DNA from: Apiosordaria backusii | Lineage: Eukaryota > Ascomycota > Sordariomycetes > Sordariales > Lasiosphaeriaceae | DNA length: 64,000 bases | NCBI GenBank assembly: GCA_030549205.1 | Contig: JAUKTV010000012.1 | Coordinates: forward strand, 1,198,501 to 1,262,500 | Direction of reading: 5' to 3' | Part shown: positions 55,641 to 64,000 of the stretch, one piece after another | Position numbering within the stretch: the first letter of the stretch is position 1 | How the letters are laid out: every line of letters begins with the position of its first letter | Translations under genes and position numbers: made by a program | Notes under the pieces: model-generated | What the model was told of the DNA's origin: nothing | Databases searched by the model: none | Seen by the model: the letters and a program-made list of their open reading frames with translations, nothing else

Positions 55641-58600
55641 AAAAGTCCCGTTTTATACTTTCATTGCCTTTATTAAGCTTCTTATAGCACTTTCTAGGAG
55701 GTTAGCGATTACAGTAAGTACTACCTAGCGCCGGTACTACTAAAGCTTAAGCCGATAGAGCGAAATAATAGAAGGCAGCCTAAGGTACTAAGGCTATACC
55801 TATAGTACTAAAGGTTAGGCTTTATAGGTAATTAACCGATAGTTAAGCCTACTATAAAGCTACCTAAGGGTACCTAGCAGTTAGCGACGCCCTCTATAAT
55901 AGACCCTACCACTAGAGCCTCCTCTTAAAATGCTTAAGTAGTATATTCAGGTACTTAGCACTCCGCTCCTGCCGCTAATAGCGCTCTAGAAAATTCAAAA
56001 GGGGAAAGCAAATGCGCTAACTGGCAAACCACAGCTACTATACTAGACAAACTATATAGTATACAAGCTCTACACCCGCCAGTCCACGTAATTAAGAATC
56101 TCTTTTGCCCTATAAAACAGGCAGTTAGCCTATACCTTAAACGTACGATACTTACTTAGTTAATTCTACCAGTAGTTATATACTTATCTTAAAGATTAAG
56201 CTATATATATCTAAGTATAAGCAATTATATAGTAAAACTATAAATAGTTTATTAAATCAATTATCGTTTATTTAATATTACTTTACTATATAAATAACCA
56301 TAGTAATTCTAAAACTAATATATATAAAAAATCCCGACTTTAAAAGGGATATATTTATTAAATTAAAAACCAATATCCTCTAAAGCTTACTGGTAATTTA
56401 TAATAACTTTTTAAATTGCATAGCTTTACGTTAGCAATAGTTCATTCAAATTTCTACCCTATTAACTTTCGACAGCTAAATCTTAGCCAGCCATAGTAAT
56501 AACAGATAACAGAAAATTAAGGCTCGACTCTAAAGAAGAAGCTTAAGAAATAGCTACTATATCTAAAGAAGGCAGTAAGTATGTAAATTACCTAATCCTA
56601 ATATAAAAAGGTAATAACAATAAATACTAATATAAGGCTCTTTTAAATCTTATAATTAAAATAAGTACAATTTAAATCCCTTAATAAAGAATAATTAAAA
56701 GGCAAGTCTAATATTAGTAACTACAGTAATTCCAACTCTAATAGTATATATTAAATTTATTAAGGTTAAAAAGCTTATAATTAAACCTTAAGTCCAGCCT
56801 TCCAGTCCCCTTTACTAGATATATTAGCTCGGCTAAGCCTTTCCTTCTAAAGAACTGTATACCTTTCACTAGATATATTAAAGAATTAAAACATTTACTT
56901 TAAATAAATTTAATCGCTTAAAGAAGGCCTATACTCGAATAGTCTAGTATAAAATAATAGAATAGGATATATAGTTCTATTTTATTAGTTTTTAAAACCG
57001 CTATAATAATTAATAAGGACAGTTAGGGGCATTAGTATTTAATTATTAAAGGTAAAATTCTTAGATTTATTAAAAACTAACTACTATAAAAGCATTTACC
57101 AAAGATATTTTTATTAATTAGAAATGAAAGTTAGAGGATTAAAGACAATTAAATACTATTATAGTCTTAACTATAAACTATACCGATTAAAGATTAAATA
57201 GTATTATTTTTTAACCTATTCAGTACTTTATAATAAATTAAAATGTTTAGGCTTTTAGAAAAGTATAATTATAAGGCTAAAACTTAAAGAAATTAACAGA
57301 AAGGCACTACTAGAGGTAAAGCCTATAGTTTAATTTAACTTAATATAGAAAAACTTACCAGGTCTAGATATAATAAGAATTAATAGATTAAAAGCTCTTT
57401 CTTAATTTTATAGTTAGTAATATATAACTGTTTTTAATTAATAAAGTAATTTATTTATTTAATTGCAATAACAAACAAAACCTTAATCTATTAAATAGCC
57501 TATATCGCTTTAACAGTATACTAGCTTCTTAAAGGAACTATTGGCTTAAACCGATAAAGGTTTAAGGCAATAACAGATTTATAATACCCTTAGATATTCT
57601 AAGCCATATATATACTATACTAATAAAGCCAGTAAATACTCCCTTAACTAAAAGGCCTAGGTAATTTTATTAAACTCTATTATATTAAAGATAAAACATT
57701 ACAATTATTACTTTTTAATAAGAAATCCCTAATAAATATAAGTCATTAGCTTACATTAATTACATCCCTACCCTTTATATATACTGTCTATCGCTACTAC
57801 CGATTAAATAGCTTAATAAGGCTTCTAAATTGGCCTAAGAAGGTCAGCAATAACCACCTAAGGCTAGAAAGCTATTTAAACTTAGTTATTTAAAGGAAAT
57901 AAAAGTTATAATAAAATCTCCGTTAGTAAACCAGTAAAGAGATTATTAAAAAGTTATAAAACTCCTTTAAACAATTATAAACCTACCTTTAAATAGTTAC
58001 TTTAGTAAACCGGCCCTCCTTAAAAGGTCGCTAAAGGCCTACTAAAGGTACCTAAACCATTGTTTTTATAGGCCTCTTTAAATATTATACTTAATAATTA
58101 AAACTTTCAATAATAGATCTCTTAACTTTAATATCGATAAAGAATATAGTAAAATGTAATAAGTAATGTAAATTGTAGAATTTAGTAAATTATTGAATCT
58201 TTAAATGTATATTACATCTACCAGTATTCTAACAGGTATGCTTATCCGAACGTCATTTTAACTATTAAACCCTAAGCTTATATTAGAGACCTACGTCCGA
58301 TATAGGCCCTAAAAACCAGTGGCAGGCTTACTATTTATACCAAATATAATAACTAACCTTACTATAGAAGTAGCACAAACACCTATTATAAAACCCCTAA
58401 TTTTTATAAAGTTAACCTTAAATTAAGTAGGAATATTTACTAAACTTAAATATATTAATAAGTAGAGGAAAAGAAACTAATAGGGATTACTTTAATAACG
58501 GTAAGTAAAGTAGTAATAGCTTAAATTTAAAATCTAACCTTAGCCTAAGTTGTAATTTATAGAGAAAGCTTTTAATACAGTACCGACCGAATCCTTTAGA

Positions 58601-61600
58601 ACAGGGCGCTATAAAAGGTAAGAGTCCTATATAATTAAATGCTTATCCTATATAAAGCTCCTTCGATAAGTCAAGTAGTTTAAAAATACTACTTAAAATA
58701 GAAGGTAAATTTCTTTTAAAGCTAAATACTAACCAAAAACCGATAGCGTATAAGTAAAGTAATTGAAAGATAAAAAGTATTTTAAAAAAAGGATTAAATA
58801 GTATATAAAATTATTAAAAGGAAAGCGTTTATAACTAAACTTACGCTATACCGATTATCTAAGGTTCTCCTTAATATATTCGGTATAGCTTAGGCCAGTA
58901 TCGGTTTTTACAGAAAGACAAAGGTTCTAAGAATATAGCTCTTTTAAAAGTATTATAGTCTAAGGTATAATGCCTTTATAGAAACCGAGGACCGTACTTT
59001 AGTAAGGATACTAGTATAATAGTTACTAGTAACCTGTTTTAAAATACAGACTAAAGAGTTAAGGTTTTACATAAGTGTTTAAATATAAAACCCATATATA
59101 TAATAAAAGTAAATATAGATAAGAACTTTAATATATTATCGACCGATCCTAATATATTTAAATAGGTTTAAATAAAAGCATTAAGCCTTAAACTTAAAAG
59201 ATAGTAAACTATACTTAAATAAAGTAAAGCTAAAGGAAACTTTAATAGAAGCTTGCAATAGTTTTAATATATAAATCAATCGTTAAATCTAAATATAAAG
59301 GTAAAAGACTAATCGAACTATCTAATAGCTAGTTACTGCTAAAGTTTCCTTTAAAATAGCAATATTATTCTTCAGTTCTATAAAGTAAAGTAAATAATTA
59401 AAGACTTAAAAGCGCTTTTTAACCTTTATCTATTCTTAAACTTTAAATATATAGAAAGCCCTTATTACTTAACCAAATATAAACGTTTAAATGAACTAAC
59501 ATTAGTAGGCTATTTTTAATAAGCAGAACTGGCAATATAAAATAAACCGAACGCAAGGTTAAAGTGCTAAAGTAGACATTTATTAGATACTATAAAAGGC
59601 GTTAGTATATTTTAACAGTAGGATAGTAACTATAAAAGTTAGAATCTACTAAAGACTATATAACAACTTACTTACTAAATATACTAGCCTTAAAAATATA
59701 TAGCGCTTAAGCATCCTACCTATACCCTACCCTTAAAGTAGAAACGATACCTTAAAGAGTAAGCAACTGTAAAGGTCAATAACAAAGCCTAAAGTATAAG
59801 CCCAGGTCAAACGGCCTTTAATATAGATCTTAATAGTAATAGCAAATACTTTAATAAAAACTTAAAGGACTAAAGTAAGGAAAGGTTCTATATAAATAGC
59901 AGTTAGATATAGGTTAGTCGATCCTAAACTATAGGGAAGTTCTATTTTAAAAAGGTACTTATACCCTATATAATAAAAGGAAAGTTAATTAATATTCCGG
60001 CACTTAAATATAAGTTTTATATAACAATATAACTAAATATAAAGATAGCAGTAGGGGCCTTAAGTAAAGTTTTCTTTTCTTCTTAATTGTCTATTACCTT
60101 AAAAACAGTTTATTTAAAGATAGGGTTTAATAGTTAGAAAAGCCTGATACTTCTATTAAGTCCGGTATACTTTTAACGTCCTTTAAAAATCTATAGAAAG
60201 GAATAATTCTTATACCAGGTTATACTTATAACTACAATAGGTCTTTAAAGTAAATAGCCTTTAATTAATAGAATAATGTAAATAAAAGAAGTCAGTAAAA
60301 TAGATCTATAACTTTAAAAAAAGGATTGGCTTTAAAGGTTAAATACGTCGGGCTTTTAATAAACGGTCTAGAAACAAATCGCCATTACTTAAGTAACCAG
60401 ATAGCAGCTTTTAGCATCTAAATTAGATACTTTTAGTAGGCTTTAACTGTTTAGTATATAGTTAATAACTAACTTAAAATTAATACAAATAAAGGGAATC
60501 TAACTGTCTAATTAAAATATAGTATTGTAATAGTTAAAAAGTGGTATTAATACAATATAATTTTTGCCCAGTACTTTAAATATTAAAGTAAAAAAATTCA
60601 ATTAAGCGTAAGTAAACAATAGAAGTAACTATAACTCAAGTAATATAATAGGCCTCCGGCCTATTTAAAAGGGTTAAACAGCATAAAAGGCATCTGCTAA
60701 TAAGCTTTAGCTTACAATACTATTAAATTATAAAGAATTCCTAAAGCTAATACTATTAAGCAGCTACCGAAAGGTAGCTATAGCTAAAGTAATAACCTAA
60801 GGTATAGTAAAAATATACTAAATATAACAATAGATAATCTACAATTAAACTTTAAGTCCAGTAATAAATATAGATATAGTTTAACGACTAAATAGTAATA
60901 GGTTTTAATAGGAACGTAGTATACGTACCCTACTAGGATTTAAGATATAGTCTAGCCCTCTATAAAAACAGAGGGAAGGTAAAATAGCTCTTAAGGTAGC
61001 TAAATACCTCGTTATCTAATTAGTAACGTATATAAATAGATTAATAAGATTCCTACTGTCTCTATTTACTATTTAGTAAAACCACAGTTAAAAGAATAGG
61101 CTTGGCAAAATCAGCAAAGAAAGAAGACCCTATTAAGCTTAACTTTAATTTAACATTATAAAAAAATATAGAAGATATAGAATAGATAAGAGCTTCGGCG
61201 CCAGTAAAATACCACTACTCTTATTGTTTTTTTACTTATTCAATAAAGCAAGGCTAGATTTTTATCTAACTTCTGATTTTAAGGTCCTTTATAAGCCGAC
61301 CTAAGTTAAAGATATTATTAAATAAAAAGTTTAACTAAGGCAGTACATCTATTAAACTATAACGTAAATATCTTAAAGAAAGCTTATAGAGAATAGAAAT
61401 CTCCAGTAAAATAAAAGGGTAAAAGTCCCTTTAATTTTAATTTTCAATATAAATACAAATTATAAAAGTATAGCCTATCGATCCTTTAGTTCCTTAAAAT
61501 TTAAGGCTAAAGGTATTAGAAAAGTTACTATAAGGATTAACATACCAGTCCTAAGCAACGCAATAATAACACTGTTTAGTCCAATATACCTTTTAATATA

Positions 61601-62640
61601 CTTAGATATACTAAGGTAAAATACCTAAATGCAAAACCTCTTATTAAGTTAACAGTAGCAAACTAAGCTATAACTCTCTCTAATTAAGTCTTATTAAAAC
61701 AGCTAATAATCTATTAAATAGAGACAATCTACAACTAACCTAACTATACTTACTTCGGTATAAAGGCTAGACAGTTCAATACTTACTAAAGTATTAATAA
61801 AAGGCACGGCACCTCTTACTTAAAGTATAGACTACTCTTATTTAAAAAGGTACTGTATCTACTAGCTATATAAACTAAAAAGCACAAAGTAAAGTATTAA
61901 AACCTAATTTTATAGATAAAAAAAACTGGCTTATAGTAACTAAGCATTTATAACGACGTTACTTTTTAATCCTTCAATATTAGCTTTCCTATTATACCAA
62001 AGCAAAATTCAATAAGCATTAGATTATTTACTTACTAATAAAAACATAAGCTAAGTTTAAACTATCATAAGATAGATTAATTTTACCTTATTAATAAACT
62101 TATCGCAATAGTAATTAAACTTAGTATAAAAAAACCGCTTATTTAAATAATTGGTTTTTACAGTTATCCAATTAAGCAATGCTATAAAACTACTATCTAC
62201 TAAATAATAGCTAAACGCCTTTAAATTAGAATCTATACTAAATATAATAATACCTTCTATACATTATAGATATATAAAAATAAGCTCCGGCCTTATATTT
62301 CAATAAGCAATTTCTCTATAGCCTTTAAAGTAAGCTATAGTAATTTATATATTGCAATATTAGCATATACAGGATTAAATCCTTTACAAACAACTTAACT
62401 ATATAAAAGGTCCTATAAATAATAAAGTAGCCTTATTATTATAATCTATAAGGTAAACCCTTCTTTACTTAGATTTCCTAATAAGAGCGTACCTTTAGTA
62501 TACTTTATAGGGTTTTCTCTATTATAAATAGCCAAATACCAAGTAAGTACCTTAAGATAGATTAATAATAAATAAAAAATGCAATAAATAAGAATACCAA
62601 TATAATAAAAGGCTTTCTTATATAGTTATTACTTATATTA
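55640..62640. other. very AT-rich unclassified repeat relic
   Basis: About 7 kb with stop codons in all frames and composition like the gypsy element. I could not find reverse transcriptase, integrase or transposase motifs, terminal repeats or target duplications by eye. Long stretches in plus-strand frames read as protein-like text interrupted by TAG/TAA where Gln or Trp codons are expected, so a RIP-killed coding element is likely, class unknown. Confidence 0.4.
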
Positions 62641-63360
62641 TATACTAAACTTACCCTTTAACTTACTATTTTAACCAACCTTTTTCCTATTTTACTGAAC
62701 CTTTTTCTTACTAAAGCAGTATTATAGCTAATTATACAAATATAGTTAGAACAATTCGCTTCCAAATATTACAGATGCTAATATAAACTTCGACGTTAAT
62801 TTGCTTTCTGCTTAACCGATTCTTGGTATGATGATGCCAAGATAGGGAAGCTTTCGGTGAAGTTTTTTTTTTTTTTTTTACCGAACTTTCTTTCTTCATT
62901 AAAGTAATATTACAGCTAATTATATAAATATAGTTCGAACCTTTTTGTGTAGAAAGAACAATTTGCTTTTAAATATTATAAATATTAATACGAACTTTAA
63001 TATTTTTTTTTAATTTACTTTCTAACTGATTTTATACTAAAATAAAAAAAAAGCTTTCCTAAGTAGTTTTTATTTATATACAATTTTACTCTTCTATTTA
63101 CCATTTTTGTTAACCCTAACCTTTAACCCTAACCCCAACCCCAACCCTAACCCTAACCCTAAGTCTATTTAGCTGATTCTTAATATAGTAGAGAATGCCG
63201 AGATAGGGAAGCTTTTTTTTACACCGTTATGACTTATATTATATAATTTTACCTTTTAATTTAGTATTTTAATTACCCTTTTTTTTTTTTTTTTTTTTTT
63301 CCGAATTCTTTTGTTGCTAAAGTAATATTATAGCTTATTATATAACTACAGTTAAAACCT
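62640..63360 (+). repeat. decayed subtelomeric tandem repeat
   Basis: Three recognisable copies share ACTTATATTATATA, CCTTTTAAYTTACTATTTTAA, a T run with CCGAAC, AAAGTAATATTAYAGCTAATTATA, and CGATTCTTGGTATG...GATAGGGAAGCTTT, at about 62640..62860, 62865..63060 and 63175..63350 in permuted order; a further trace reaches 63995. Confidence 0.6.
63111..63162 (+). repeat. interstitial telomeric repeat tract
   Basis: Eight or so telomere-type repeats read CCCTAA on the plus strand, with variants CCTTTAA and CCCCAA. A right-hand chromosome end would read TTAGGG here, so the tract is inverted relative to a terminus on the right and continues into unrelated AT-rich sequence. Confidence 0.85.
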
Positions 63361-64000
63361 CTTCAAGTAACAAGACGCATTTATCTTTCTACTATTAATA
63401 TAAACCTTTTTAAATACACATATATATTTTATGTTGTTTATTTTTGATATATACTAAATCTACTTTTATTTAATACATTACTTGAAGCAAATTATAGTAA
63501 TTTAACTTTATAGCTAAGTATTACAACTTATATAATTTAATAATTAATGAACTTATGAATAATGCCATAAAAGTAATAATCCCTTTATTAATAAAAGGTT
63601 AAAACAGAATTATAAAAACTATTAGCTATAAGGTACTAAAGAAACACTTCATAAAGTGCTAAGTAGGTTATTTAACGGGTATTCGGTAGGTTATTTAGAC
63701 AATATTCAGTAGGTGCTTTAGAGGATTTAATAAAGATGATTAAAAAAAGTAAAGATTACAGTTTAAAAGACCTTCATCTTCGTCATTTATAAAGGTTTCC
63801 TTTTTTGTGTATTTTCTTATGAATAGGTAAATGGTAAAGAATAGCAAAAGTAATAGATCAAGAGAGAATAATAATATATAGCGGATATTAATTTAAAAAA
63901 GCTTTTCTGTATAGTCCTTATTTGCTATTTTCACTAGCCTTTTTACTATTGTGTTATATTTCTTTCTTATCAAAATAATATTATCATGAATGATATAAAT
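63361..64000. other. AT-rich subtelomere-like sequence to window edge
   Basis: Strongly AT-rich without open frames. Short GTAGGTTATTTA...GTATTCGGTAGG repeats occur near 63660..63715, resembling the GTGCCAGTTAGGTCG words of the 120-bp units. Nothing else seen. Confidence 0.4.

Noticed and set aside
1..64000. CRISPR arrays, bacterial operon features, rRNA genes
   Set aside because: None seen; the intron-containing gene models and telomere repeats show a fungal nuclear sequence.

Overview
The window is nuclear DNA of a filamentous ascomycete (Pezizomycotina), most likely a Sordariales-type Sordariomycete. The evidence is short introns of about 50-75 bp with GTRNGT donors and CTRAY-type branch points, C/T-rich leaders, a Zn2Cys6 regulator, TTAGGG-type telomeric repeats, and a repeat compartment whose coding relics carry the transition-only damage expected of repeat-induced point mutation (RIP). 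The species cannot be named from the sequence alone.

Layout. Positions 1 to about 42.7 kb are ordinary GC-balanced gene space with eleven supported protein genes. They are an allantoinase cut by the left edge (-), a 1080-aa protein with three Cys-rich repeats (-), a PsiD-like phosphatidylserine-decarboxylase-family enzyme (-), a protein with an Eco1-type zinc finger (-), the V-ATPase assembly factor Vma12 (-) divergent from the polyprenyl diphosphate synthase Coq1 (+), an MDR-family NADP oxidoreductase (+), a Zn2Cys6 transcription factor (+) behind an 8.4-kb gene-free stretch, a mitochondrial AAA ATPase (-), a proline/serine-rich unknown (+), a Reb1-like Myb protein (+), a conserved low-complexity protein with frame breaks (-), and a small Dabb-domain protein (-). 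The genes do not form a pathway cluster. Local links are shared promoters and regulatory motifs: GATA sites upstream of the allantoinase, a MluI cell-cycle box upstream of the Eco1-finger gene, and telobox motifs upstream of the Reb1-like gene.

From about 43 kb to the right edge the window is a subtelomere-like repeat compartment. It starts with a 525-bp foldback element with 145-bp inverted arms. A 227-bp solo LTR with its own 5-bp target duplication sits nearby. Next comes a complete but RIP-killed Ty3/gypsy retrotransposon (44881-53647, minus strand) with 248-bp LTRs and an ATATC target duplication. That element lies inside an older 300-bp repeat unit, and other copies of the unit downstream show the empty site. 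After it come a five-copy array of about 120-bp units, about 7 kb of very AT-rich unclassified relic, and decayed tandem subtelomeric repeats around an interstitial telomeric tract at 63111-63162. No intact gene was found right of 42.7 kb.

Two genes contain probable single-base deletions in G/C runs (three sites in all). These look more like homopolymer undercalls in the assembly than real lesions, but resequencing is needed to tell.
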